A stretch of 64,000 nt of DNA. It comes from Amycolatopsis jejuensis. Its GTDB lineage: Bacteria > Actinomycetota > Actinomycetes > Mycobacteriales > Pseudonocardiaceae. Position numbers and translations under genes: made by a program. Below, piece by piece: positions 24,915 through 32,811 of this stretch. A model generated the notes under the pieces. That model had not been told where the DNA came from. It did no database searches and was given only the letters and a program-made list of their open reading frames with translations. How positions within the stretch are numbered: the first letter of the stretch is position 1; each line of letters opens with the position of its first letter. The stretch spans positions 62,001 to 126,000 of the forward strand of contig NZ_JNYZ01000015.1 of NCBI RefSeq assembly GCF_000717335.1, given 5' to 3'.

Positions 24915-25729
24915 ACGAACTGCTCGACCTGTCCACGCATCTGGCCGACGTCGCCGTGCAGGCGGCCACCTCCGTCGCCGGCCAGTTGCGCACCGCCTTC
25001 CGCAGCGACGTCTCGGTGGATTACAAGCGGGATGTCCACGATCCCGTTACCGAGCACGACAAACGAGCCGAAGAGCAGATCCGCACCCACCTTGCCACTG
25101 CGGTGCCCGACAGCGTCGTCGTCGGGGAGGAAGCGGGCGCGTCCGGCACCGACGGCCGGGTGCACTGGTATGTGGACCCCATCGACGGCACTGCCAATTT
25201 TGCCGCCGGGCTGGCGTTCTTCTGCACCTCGATCGGCGCGGTCGTCGACGACCGGGTGGTCGCCGGTGCGATCGTCGACCCGATCGCCGGCACCGTTTTC
25301 CGCGCCGACCTCACCGGCGCGACCTGCAACGGGAAACCCTTGCACACCAGCGATGTCATCGACGAGACGAAGGCATTCCTGATCACCGGCTACCCGAATG
25401 CGCGCGACCTTGCCCGCGACGGCGAGCAAGGCCTGGCCCGTTACGCCGACCTCGTCACGACCTTCGCGACCGTCCGCCGGCCCGGCAGCGCGGCGCTGTC
25501 GATCGCACACGTTGCCGCCGGATGGGCCGACGCCGCACTCGGTACCTCGGTCAGCTCCTGGGATGTCTGCGCCGCGCAGCTCATCCTGACCAACGCCGGA
25601 GGCACCTACGTGCCGTTCGGCGGCGACGGCGGCTGGGACCAGCCCGCGTACCTCGCGCACAGCCACGCACTGGAACCGACCGCACTGCGCCGCTTCGTCC
25701 GGACGCACCTCCGCGGAGGTGACGCGTGA
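24911..25729 (+). CDS. Inositol monophosphatase family protein
   Basis: A 272-residue Mg2+-dependent phosphatase of the IMPase/FBPase/CysQ superfamily. The metal site is complete: GEEAG (72-76), DPIDGTANF (89-97) and SWDVCAAQLI (about 217). The family dephosphorylates inositol phosphates, fructose-1,6-bisphosphate, histidinol phosphate or PAP. In this setting, beside a phytase and an importer, inositol phosphate is the attractive guess. The GTG at 24911 overlaps the HAD stop (GTGA), and its stop overlaps the next GTG in the same way. Confidence 0.9.
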   Translation: MNELLDLSTHLADVAVQAATSVAGQLRTAFRSDVSVDYKRDVHDPVTEHDKRAEEQIRTHLATAVPDSVVVGEEAGASGTDGRVHWYVDPIDGTANFAAGLAFFCTSIGAVVDDRVVAGAIVDPIAGTVFRADLTGATCNGKPLHTSDVIDETKAFLITGYPNARDLARDGEQGLARYADLVTTFATVRRPGSAALSIAHVAAGWADAALGTSVSSWDVCAAQLILTNAGGTYVPFGGDGGWDQPAYLAHSHALEPTALRRFVRTHLRGGDA

Positions 25730-26514
25730 CCGACCCGGCTTTCGCTTGGCTCGTCACCGATCTGGACGGAACGCTGGTCGACCGGCAGCTGCGCATCGTG
25801 CCCCGCAGCGCGCGAGCCCTCGAACGCTTCCGCCGGGCGGGCGGCACGGTGGTGATCGCCACCGGCCGCAACGAAGAGTCAGCCGGGCGATACCACCGCG
25901 AACTCGAGCTGGACACGCCGATGATCCTCTACAACGGAGCCCGGGTCGTCGCCCCCGGCACCGGCGAACGCCTGCTCGACCTGCACCTTGGCGACCGCTG
26001 GCCCCTGCTGCGCGGATCGGTGCTCCCGGCGCTGCCACAGGGAATCGGCGCCGTCGCCTTCAGCGGGCAGACTGCCCATGTAGTCCGCTACTCGCCCGCG
26101 CTGGCCGACTACACCCGCCGCGACGGCATCGAACTGTCCGGCGCACCGGTCACCGGCCCGGTCACCAAAGTCATGCTGATCGGCTGCCCGGACGGGCTGG
26201 CCGGCTTGGTCCGCAAGCACGTGCCCGACGTGCGGCTGCTGCGATCGGAGCGCACCTACCTGGAAGTACTGCCGTGGAACGCAGGCAAGGGCGGCGCACT
26301 GCGATTCCTCGCCCGGCGCCACGGCGTCCCGCTCCACCGCATCGCCGCCATCGGAGACAACCCGAACGACCTCGACATGCTCCTGACCGCAGGACTCGGC
26401 GCAGCAGTCGGCGACGGACACCCCAGCGTCCGCGAACAAGCCGACCTGGTCGTCTCGCCCTGCGCGCAAGGCGCCGTCGCGGACCTCGTGGACCACTTGC
26501 TGGTGACAGCCTGA
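25726..26514 (+). CDS. Cof-type HAD-IIB phosphatase
   Basis: A 262-residue HAD hydrolase with a C2B cap. Motif I is VTDLDGTLVD, motif II VVIATGRNEESAG, the catalytic lysine lies in the ALRFLARRHG region and motif IV is AIGDNPNDLDMLLTAG. Cof-type enzymes act on sugar phosphates and related small phosphoesters. GTG start within the GTGA overlap. It is the last gene of the ABC operon and the third phosphatase-like protein in a row, consistent with stepwise phosphate removal. Confidence 0.9.
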   Translation: MTDPAFAWLVTDLDGTLVDRQLRIVPRSARALERFRRAGGTVVIATGRNEESAGRYHRELELDTPMILYNGARVVAPGTGERLLDLHLGDRWPLLRGSVLPALPQGIGAVAFSGQTAHVVRYSPALADYTRRDGIELSGAPVTGPVTKVMLIGCPDGLAGLVRKHVPDVRLLRSERTYLEVLPWNAGKGGALRFLARRHGVPLHRIAAIGDNPNDLDMLLTAGLGAAVGDGHPSVREQADLVVSPCAQGAVADLVDHLLVTA

Positions 26515-26719
26515 GGCCGTCGCGGCGTCGGAGCAACCGAACTCTCCCGGATGGCGGTTTCACCCCGTCGTCGCACCACAATGACGGATCTCATCCGGTC
26601 AGCCCGGATTCGAACCCCAGAGCCGCGGTTCGCCACCCGGGAACCCTTCGTGGCCGCCTGACGCCCGGGCCGAGGGCGTCGAGGTGCCCCGCACCGTCGT
26701 GACCGGGGGTCCGGAATCC

Positions 26720-26784
26720 GTCCGTATCTATACACGACGTCGTGTATAGATACGGACTTGCGCAATACACGACGTCGTGTATTG
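26720..26784. promoter_or_regulatory. Two perfect palindromic operators before the esterase-ligase operon
   Basis: A 38-base perfect palindrome occupies 26720-26757 (half-site GTCCGTATCTATACACGAC) and a 22-base perfect palindrome occupies 26763-26784 (half-site CAATACACGAC). Both share the central ATACACGACGTCGTGTAT, with centres 35 bases apart. TTGCGC at 26758-26763 could be a -35 element, with a -10 near 26781-26786, placing transcription close to the ATG at 26794. The natural binder is the TetR regulator at the operon end (31196-31870). Confidence 0.75.
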
Positions 26785-26793
26785 TTTTGGACC

Positions 26794-27708
26794 ATGCCAC
26801 TCGATCAAGCCGCCGCAGCCTTCATCGAGAACGCCGCAAACAAGCCGGCCAAGCCACTGTCCGAGACCTCGGTCGCCGAGATGCGCGAGTCGGTCGAGGC
26901 GCTGATCCCGCTCGGATTCGAGCGGGAGGACGTCCACGCTGTCGACGACTGGGCGGTGGACGGTGTCGCCGTGCGGAGCTACGTTCCCGGCCTTCAGCCG
27001 CTGGGGAACGTGGTCTACTTGCACGGCGGTTCGTTCACGCGATGTGGGCTGCACACCCACGACACGCTGTATCGCCGGTTCGCCAACCGCTCCGGGTGCA
27101 CGGTCGTGGCCGTCGACTATTCCCTTGCCCCGGAAGAGACCTACCCTCGTCAGCTCGATGAGATCGCCGAGGTCGTGGACGCTGTCGCGCGCGCCTCCCC
27201 CGGCGCGAAGCTGTTCATCGCGGGAGAGTCCAGCGGCGGTTGCCTTGCCGCCGCGACAACGCTGCGGATGCGCGACGGCGGCCCCTCCGGCCTGGACGGT
27301 CTCGTCCTGCTGCTTCCCGTCCTCGACCGGGATTCCGCAACGGAGTCCCGGCGCACATTGGCCAAGGACTACCTGCTCACGGGCGAGCAGATGGACTGGA
27401 TGTTCGAGCAGTACGCCCCGGACGCGGACAACGACGACCCTCTCGTATTCCCGTTCCGTGCCACCGATCTTCGCGGATTCCCGCCCACCGTCGTCGTCAC
27501 CGCCGAGTTCGACCCGTTGCGGGACGAGGGGCACGCCTTCGCCGAACGCATCCGCGAGGCAGGCGGCCAGGCCGAGGATGTGTGCGTTCCCGGCATCATC
27601 CACCACGCGCCACTGGTGCCGAAGCGGATTCCCGCGGGTGCACGCGTCATCGACGACGCCGGCGACCTGCTCCGCAAGCTCGCGAGCTGCAGCGAGGTCG
27701 TCCGATGA
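26794..27708 (+). CDS. Alpha/beta hydrolase, HSL (GDXG) family esterase
   Basis: A 304-residue esterase. The oxyanion motif is VVYLHGGSFTRCG (HGG), the nucleophile elbow IAGESSGGCLAAA (GxSxG) and the acid motif AEFDPLRDEG; the histidine probably lies in PGIIHHAPLVP. The ATG at 26794 has no clear ribosome site and lies only 9 bases after the second palindrome, so the transcript may be leaderless. It overlaps the acyl-CoA synthetase by ATGA. It probably frees a carboxylic acid for activation by the next enzyme. Confidence 0.9.
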   Translation: MPLDQAAAAFIENAANKPAKPLSETSVAEMRESVEALIPLGFEREDVHAVDDWAVDGVAVRSYVPGLQPLGNVVYLHGGSFTRCGLHTHDTLYRRFANRSGCTVVAVDYSLAPEETYPRQLDEIAEVVDAVARASPGAKLFIAGESSGGCLAAATTLRMRDGGPSGLDGLVLLLPVLDRDSATESRRTLAKDYLLTGEQMDWMFEQYAPDADNDDPLVFPFRATDLRGFPPTVVVTAEFDPLRDEGHAFAERIREAGGQAEDVCVPGIIHHAPLVPKRIPAGARVIDDAGDLLRKLASCSEVVR

Positions 27709-29261
27709 TGCTCGTCGACTATCTCGACCGCGGTGCAAGAACCGCTCCGGATGCACCGTGTTTCCTCGACCCGGACGGAACGACCGTCATGACACACGGC
27801 GAGTTCCGGACCCTGACCCATCGGATCGCGGGTGCGCTCATCCGGGACGGGGTGCGGCCCGGGGATCGCATCGGCATCCTCAGCACCAACCATCCGGTGG
27901 CTCTCGCGGGTGTGGCCGGGATTCTGCGGGCGGGGGCGGTCTGGACGGCGATCAACGTCGCGTCCGGATCGGCGGACCAGGCTCGGTTCCTCGCCACGGC
28001 CGGCTGCCGGCGGATCATCTACCACCAGGATCTGGCTGAGCGCGCTGGCGGGCTCGAGCGGCAGGCCGGCCTCGATCAGACCCGGTGCTTCAGCCCGGAG
28101 CCCAGCGGCGGCGACGTCTTCCTCGATTGGCTGGCGCCACCGGACTACCGCGCACCGGACCCCACCCCCGAGCCCGGACGCGTCGTCGCGATGCTCCCGA
28201 CCGGCGGAACGACGGGCCTCCCGAAGGCGGTTCCCATCACCGGCCGCCAGATCCACCTCATGTGCCTGGCGTTCCAGATCCACCTGCGCGAGGCAGCTCC
28301 ACCCCGATACCTCTGCGCCACCCCGATGACCCACGCCGCCGGTCTGGCCTGCCTCCCCGTCCTCGCGCAGGGCGGCGCGGTGATCGTCCACAACGGAGTG
28401 CTGCCGGAGCAGATCTTCAGCTCGATCGAGCGCAACCGGGCCTCGACGATCTTCCTGCCCCCGACCGCCCTCTACAAGCTGCTGGCCCACCCCCGCATCC
28501 GCGAGTACGACTACTCCTCCTTGCGCCGGTTCCTGATCGCCGGGGCCCCACTGGCGCCCGACCGGCTCGCCGAGGCGGTCGAGGTGTTCGGGCCGGTGAT
28601 GACGCAGAGTTTCGGGCAGGCGGAGGCCCCGATGATCTGCACCGTGCACGAGGCATCGGACATCGCGGCCGCGGCTGCGGACCCTTCGCTGGCCGGACGG
28701 CTGGCTTCGTGCGGAAGGCCGTCGGCGGTCGCCAGGGTGGAGATCATGGACGACGACGGCACCCTGCTCGGGCCGGGTTTGCGGGGCGAGATCGTCGTGA
28801 AGTCGGATCTGGTGTTCGGCGGCTACTGGCAGGACCCGGAAGCGACGGCGCAGACCGTCCGGCCCGGAGGCTGGTACGGGACCGGGGACATCGGCCTGCG
28901 GGACGACGATGGCTTCCTCTACATCGTCGACCGCAAGAAGGACATGATCATCACCGGCGGATTCAACGTCTTCCCCTCCGAGGTCGAGGCGTTCCTGCAC
29001 ACCTTCCCGGCCGTCGGCGACTGCGCCGTCATCGGCCTGCCCGACCCGAAGTGGGGCGAGGCCGTCACCGCGGTGATCGAGCCGAAGCCCGGCTTCCGCA
29101 TCGACGAGCAAGCCCTTGTCGCAGCGTGTAAAGCGCACCTCGGCCCGGTGAAGGCGCCGAAACGCATCATCGTGCGCGAACTCCCGCGCTCCGGGGTCGG
29201 CAAGGTGCTCAAGCGGACCCTGCGCGACGAGTACTGGGCGACGACCACGCGCCGGATCTGA
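27705..29261 (+). CDS. AMP-dependent acyl-CoA synthetase/ligase
   Basis: A 518-residue adenylate-forming ligase. The ATP loop is LPTGGTTGLPKAVP (the usual TSGTTG is TGGTTG). Further motifs are WYGTGDIGLRDDDGFLY, the hinge VDRKKDMIITGGFNVFPSE and a C-terminal lysine in RSGVGKVLKRTLR. It activates a carboxylic acid via acyl-AMP to its CoA ester; subtype and substrate are not readable. It is coupled to the esterase by overlap and followed 64 bases later by the amidohydrolase. Confidence 0.9.
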   Translation: MMLVDYLDRGARTAPDAPCFLDPDGTTVMTHGEFRTLTHRIAGALIRDGVRPGDRIGILSTNHPVALAGVAGILRAGAVWTAINVASGSADQARFLATAGCRRIIYHQDLAERAGGLERQAGLDQTRCFSPEPSGGDVFLDWLAPPDYRAPDPTPEPGRVVAMLPTGGTTGLPKAVPITGRQIHLMCLAFQIHLREAAPPRYLCATPMTHAAGLACLPVLAQGGAVIVHNGVLPEQIFSSIERNRASTIFLPPTALYKLLAHPRIREYDYSSLRRFLIAGAPLAPDRLAEAVEVFGPVMTQSFGQAEAPMICTVHEASDIAAAAADPSLAGRLASCGRPSAVARVEIMDDDGTLLGPGLRGEIVVKSDLVFGGYWQDPEATAQTVRPGGWYGTGDIGLRDDDGFLYIVDRKKDMIITGGFNVFPSEVEAFLHTFPAVGDCAVIGLPDPKWGEAVTAVIEPKPGFRIDEQALVAACKAHLGPVKAPKRIIVRELPRSGVGKVLKRTLRDEYWATTTRRI

Positions 29262-29325
29262 CCCGGCCGCTTCGCATTCCTGCCGCTGACCCGGCGGCAT
29301 TTTCACCACCCACCACAGGAGATCA

Positions 29326-30420
29326 ATGATGATCGACGGCAATTTCGTGATCAACGCGGTAGCGCATGCGTACAACCTCGAGCCGGCCAACATCCGGAAC
29401 CGGCCGGGACAGCTGTTGTGCGACATGCTCTGGGGGCTCCACGAGTCGTGGTCCCCGCCGCACGCCCGGATGACGCTCGAGGAGTTCACCTCCGACTGGA
29501 CCGTCGACGCCCTCGCGCAGGCGTTGTTCGTGGAGTCCGATGTCGATATCGCCGCGACGCACACCCTCCGCCTCGACTCGTATTTCGGCGACGGGCTTGC
29601 CGCACGGGAGAAGACCGTCGAGGCGGCGACCAAGTACCCGGACCGGTTTCTCGCCTACGTCGGAGTGGACCCGACCGCGGGCCTCGACACCTGCCTGCGT
29701 GAGCTGGACGAACAGATGGCCGAGCTGCCGCAGGCGGTCGGCCTGAAAATGTACCCGGCGCAGGTCGAGCCTGACCGGTCGTGGCGGCTCGACGACCCGG
29801 ATCTCGCCTTCCCCTTGATCGAGCGGGCGATGGCGCACGGCCTGAAGACCGTCGCCATCCACAAGGCCGCACCGCTGGGGCCGGTCCCGATGAACCCGTA
29901 CCGGATCGACGACGTGGACGGTGCGGCCGGGCGCTACCCCGAGATGAACTTCGAGATCATCCACGCCGGGCTGGCCTTCACCCGGGAGACCTCGCTCGCC
30001 TTGGCCCGCTTCCCCAACGTCTACGCCAACCTCGAAGTGACGAGCCTGCTGTTGCTCAAGGCGCCGCAGATGTTCGAGGAGGTCATGGCCGACTTCATCA
30101 TGTGGGGCGGCCCTGACAAGATCATCTTCTCCGACGGCGCGATGTTCGCACACACCCAGCCCTTCCTCGAAGCGTTCAGCGAGTTCCAGTTCTCCGAGGA
30201 GACCTGCGCCCGGATGGGCGTCGAGCCGCTGACCCGCGAGGACAAGGCCAAGATCCTGGGGCTGAACTACGCGCGCGTAGTGAATCTCGACGTCGAAGCC
30301 GCCAAGGCGAAGATCTCCGACGACCAGTTCTCGGTCGCCCGGCGCACCCGGCCACGCCCGGAGCCCTATGCGGCGTGGAAGGACGAGTTCGCCTCCGCCC
30401 CGGCGAGGTTCCGGCGATGA
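29326..30420 (+). CDS. Amidohydrolase-related (TIM-barrel) protein
   Basis: A 364-residue member of the amidohydrolase_2 group (relatives include aryl decarboxylases and 2-pyrone hydrolases). The N-terminal metal motif HxH is altered: VAHAYNLEPAN. Later blocks are DRFLAYVGVDP, LKMYPAQVEP, IIHAGLAFTRETS and FSDGAMFAHTQPF. The ATG at 29326 follows AGGAGA. It overlaps a DUF59 gene by ATGA. A similar amidohydrolase-DUF59 pair is known downstream of actinobacterial propane/soluble di-iron monooxygenase genes, where it is thought to help assembly. No monooxygenase is present here. Confidence 0.75.
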   Translation: MMIDGNFVINAVAHAYNLEPANIRNRPGQLLCDMLWGLHESWSPPHARMTLEEFTSDWTVDALAQALFVESDVDIAATHTLRLDSYFGDGLAAREKTVEAATKYPDRFLAYVGVDPTAGLDTCLRELDEQMAELPQAVGLKMYPAQVEPDRSWRLDDPDLAFPLIERAMAHGLKTVAIHKAAPLGPVPMNPYRIDDVDGAAGRYPEMNFEIIHAGLAFTRETSLALARFPNVYANLEVTSLLLLKAPQMFEEVMADFIMWGGPDKIIFSDGAMFAHTQPFLEAFSEFQFSEETCARMGVEPLTREDKAKILGLNYARVVNLDVEAAKAKISDDQFSVARRTRPRPEPYAAWKDEFASAPARFRR

Positions 30421-30815
30421 GCACGACACCGGACGACGAACTCCGTACCGCGATCGAGGACGCGATCGGCAAGGTGGACGATCCCTGCAGCATCGCCGCC
30501 CATGCGCCGATGAGCGTGCGGGACATGGGCCTGGTCAGGGAATGGCGGATCGACGCAGCAGGCACGGTCGTCGTCACGGTCAGCCCGACAGCGCCGTCCT
30601 GCATCCTCATGAGCTCCATCGCCGAGGGAATCGAAGCGCGCATTGCCGAGGTCGAGGGCGTCGACCGCGTCCGCGTCGAGGTCGACACCCGCACGATGTG
30701 GACGCCGGAGCTGATGACCGAAGGCGGCAGGCGCACGCTGGACGAGCGCCGATCGGCCTCCTTGATCAGCGTGCCCGTCCGCCCCCGCCAGTGGGAACAC
30801 GGGACCTGCACATGA
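30417..30815 (+). CDS. DUF59/MIP18 family metal-sulfur cluster assembly protein
   Basis: A 132-residue protein with a DUF59-like core: AIGKVDDPCSIAAHAPMSVRDMG corresponds to the usual DPE....DLGLV block, followed by VVVTVSPTAPSCILM with the conserved TxPxC cysteine and VEGVDRVRVEV. Such proteins (PaaD, SufT, MIP18) help load iron or Fe-S clusters. The ATG at 30417 overlaps the amidohydrolase stop and its own stop overlaps the Dabb gene. It may mature a metalloenzyme of this operon, perhaps the amidohydrolase. Confidence 0.75.
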   Translation: MSTTPDDELRTAIEDAIGKVDDPCSIAAHAPMSVRDMGLVREWRIDAAGTVVVTVSPTAPSCILMSSIAEGIEARIAEVEGVDRVRVEVDTRTMWTPELMTEGGRRTLDERRSASLISVPVRPRQWEHGTCT

Positions 30816-31123
30816 TCCGCAACGTCGTGCTCGGCAAGCTGAAGGACGGGGTCGCCCCTGCTGACCTCGAGAAGGGTCTGCAGGCGCTCCGGGAGCTACG
30901 CGTGGCCGGCGTCGAGTTCGACCTCCTCGCCGGAGCCGACCTCGGGTTGCGAGCGGGAAACGCCGATTTCGTGATCACGGCCGACTTGCCGGACGAGGAC
31001 GCGTACCGGGCGTACGACGAGGACCCGGAGCACAACCGGATTCGGTCCGAGGTCTTCGCTCCCCTGTGTTCCTGGCTCGAACGGGCCCAGATCCGGCTGC
31101 CGGATGCCGCCGGTCCACGGTGA
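30812..31123 (+). CDS. Dabb (stress-responsive alpha-beta barrel) domain protein
   Basis: A 103-residue protein beginning MIRNVVLGKLKDGVAPADLE, then FDLLAGADLGLRAGNADFVI and EAYRAYDEDPEHNRIRSEV-like text, a compact ferredoxin-like dimeric barrel. Family members include olivetolic acid cyclase, fluorotelomer and lignin-related enzymes, and stress proteins. It is coupled by ATGA to the DUF59 gene. It may act as a small cyclase, lyase or isomerase on the operon's intermediate; the exact role is unknown. Confidence 0.75.
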   Translation: MIRNVVLGKLKDGVAPADLEKGLQALRELRVAGVEFDLLAGADLGLRAGNADFVITADLPDEDAYRAYDEDPEHNRIRSEVFAPLCSWLERAQIRLPDAAGPR

Positions 31124-31195
31124 ACCGACGCGATCTCGGCCGCCACCAGGGTGGCAACACACCATGTCATGGGCGGGCGGGTAGATTCGACTTCG

Positions 31196-31870
31196 ATGTC
31201 AGGATCGCCGACCACCCAGAGCGTCACGCGGCGCACGACCCGCGCGACGCGGCGCCGGGACGAGCTCATCCTGGATGCGCTTGAGCGGCTGCTCGCCGAG
31301 ACACCCCTGCGAGACCTGGGCGTCGAGCAGATCGCCGCGGAAGCCGGGATCACCCGGACCCGCTTCTACTTCTACTTCAAGTCCAAGCACGAGGCATACG
31401 CCGCTCTGCTCGCCAGGGTACGTGAGCTTCTCCTGGTCTTCTACGACACCGAGGATTCGTGGTTCCAGCGCCCCGAGTCCGTGCGGCCGCGCGAATCGAT
31501 GACGGACACGATCCGCGCGGTCGTCGATTTCTGGCTCGAGCACGGAGCGGTGATGCGAGAGGGCGCGGACCTGTGGAACTCCGTCGCCGAGACTCGCAGC
31601 CTGTGGCACGACCTCATCGCGCAGCCGGTGGACCGGATGGCACGGGCGATCGAGCGGGAGCGAGAACGCGGTATCGCCCCGGACGGACCTCCCGCAGACC
31701 AGCTCGCGCACAACCTGATCTGGCACGGAGAACGCCTGCTGTTCCTCGCGCTCATCGACGCTCCCGGAACGATGTCCGTCGATGACCTCGTCGAATCGGC
31801 GACAACGGTATGGATGCGCGCCATCTACTTGGCCGACGATCCGGCCCCGGCCAAGACCGCTCAAGCCTGA
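31196..31870 (+). CDS. TetR family transcriptional regulator
   Basis: A 224-residue regulator. The N-terminal helix-turn-helix contains LGVEQIAAEAGITRTRFYFY and FKSKHEAYAALL. The C-terminal ligand domain is rich in aromatic residues (VVDFWLEHGAVMREGADLW). The ATG at 31196 is chosen as the first in-frame start without a long basic tail; there is no good ribosome site. It is separated by 72 bases from the Dabb gene and may have its own promoter (CCATGTCATGG palindrome at 31162-31172). It is the likely repressor acting on the palindromes at 26720-26784. Confidence 0.85.
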   Translation: MSGSPTTQSVTRRTTRATRRRDELILDALERLLAETPLRDLGVEQIAAEAGITRTRFYFYFKSKHEAYAALLARVRELLLVFYDTEDSWFQRPESVRPRESMTDTIRAVVDFWLEHGAVMREGADLWNSVAETRSLWHDLIAQPVDRMARAIERERERGIAPDGPPADQLAHNLIWHGERLLFLALIDAPGTMSVDDLVESATTVWMRAIYLADDPAPAKTAQA

Positions 31871-31890
31871 AGTCACCTTCACGCCGAGGA

Positions 31891-32115
31891 AGCACAGGTG
31901 GCCTCGCCGCGGCGTGCGCCCTTCTCGCCCGCGACCGCGGTGGCCCCGCACTGTGCTTTCAGTACCTCGAATACCCGGAGATCGACGACCGTTTGGCGAC
32001 CGCCTCGATGCTCGCGTACGAGGACACTCCATTGTGGAACAAACCCGCGGCCGACATCAGCTGGGATTACTACCTCGGTGCGGGAAAACGCGGTACGGCC
32101 GACGTTTCGCCGTCT
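31891..32115 (+). pseudogene. Decayed alpha/beta hydrolase (lipase/HSL type) fragment
   Basis: Between the TetR gene and the membrane-protein gene a plus frame reads STGGLAAACALLARDRGGPA, then FQYLEYPEIDDRLATASM and EDTPLWNKPAADISWDYYLG. This is the middle of an HSL-type hydrolase, from just after the nucleophile elbow (GGxAGG) to the segment before the catalytic aspartate. The N-terminal half, nucleophile and C-terminal acid and histidine are missing, and the frame continues into unrelated sequence. A relic. Confidence 0.75.
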
Positions 32116-32176
32116 CGATCCGGCAGGCACCGCGCACGACTCGAAGTGACCGAGCGCGGGACTGGTGCTCGCCCGA

Positions 32177-32653
32177 TCAGGACGCCGGGCTCACCGGATC
32201 GACGGCAAAGGCTTGCCGGAGCTGCCGGTTGCTCGTCGCCAAGGCGGTCCCGATGGCGAACACTCCGACCACGATCTGCGCGGCGCGGAGCCAGAGCGGG
32301 TAACCGGGGACGATGAGCGCGACGACGAGGAATCCGATCGACTCGAGGTAGGCGACCACGGTCAGGGTCCGGTATGCCCGCCGGTCCCCTTTCCCGGCTC
32401 GGGTGGTGAGGAAGTAGATCAGGGCGGCGATCAGGGTGACCACGCCGCAGCGGATCCAGACGCCGATGGCGCTGCCTCCGGGTTCGGGCAGGACGAACGA
32501 GGCGATGAGGGCCAGCACGCTCGTGGCGAGGTAGGCCAGGTTCCACCCCTTGAGGACACGGAATGCTTTGCGTACGTGCGGCTGCTGCAAATTCCGATGG
32601 GGAACGCTTCCGGTGCCGCCGTCGCGGGTGAAGAGATGATTTCCGAGAATCAC
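32177..32653 (-). CDS. Small membrane protein of unknown function
   Basis: A 158-residue protein with a hydrophilic N-terminus (HRNLQQPHVRKAFRVLKG) and about four hydrophobic segments (LAYLATSVLALIASFVL; AIGVWIRCGVVTLIAALIYFL split by short loops; TVVAYLESIGFLVVALIV; AAQIVVGVFAIGTALA). The family is not recognised. A truncated copy of its N-terminus lies at 15800-15905, so the gene belongs to a group that has moved or duplicated in this genome. It is divergent from the histidine kinase gene, with 158 bases between. Confidence 0.75.
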   Translation of the reverse strand: MILGNHLFTRDGGTGSVPHRNLQQPHVRKAFRVLKGWNLAYLATSVLALIASFVLPEPGGSAIGVWIRCGVVTLIAALIYFLTTRAGKGDRRAYRTLTVVAYLESIGFLVVALIVPGYPLWLRAAQIVVGVFAIGTALATSNRQLRQAFAVDPVSPAS

Positions 32654-32811
32654 GGGTATTCCTCTCGTTCGTCGGTTCGACTCGTTCGCCGACGACGCTA
32701 TTGCGCCGGTGACGCGGCGGGAATGGGCGTAGACCCACGACGTGGTGGGGCTGGACCCACTGTTCGAACGCCCCGGTTGCGCTCGGAGAGGCCGGTCGAG
32801 AGCATGAGAAA

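Noticed and set aside
26600..26650. A GGTTCGAATCC-like T-loop on the minus strand after the phosphatase operon, as in a tRNA 3-prime end
   Set aside because: Only about two base pairs of the T-stem form, and no acceptor, anticodon or D arm can be drawn around it. It is chance or very old debris.
26720..26757. The 38-bp palindrome as a terminator for the upstream phosphatase operon
   Set aside because: It would fold into a stem without a T-run, and its core is repeated in the second palindrome at the next promoter, which fits a protein-binding operator better.
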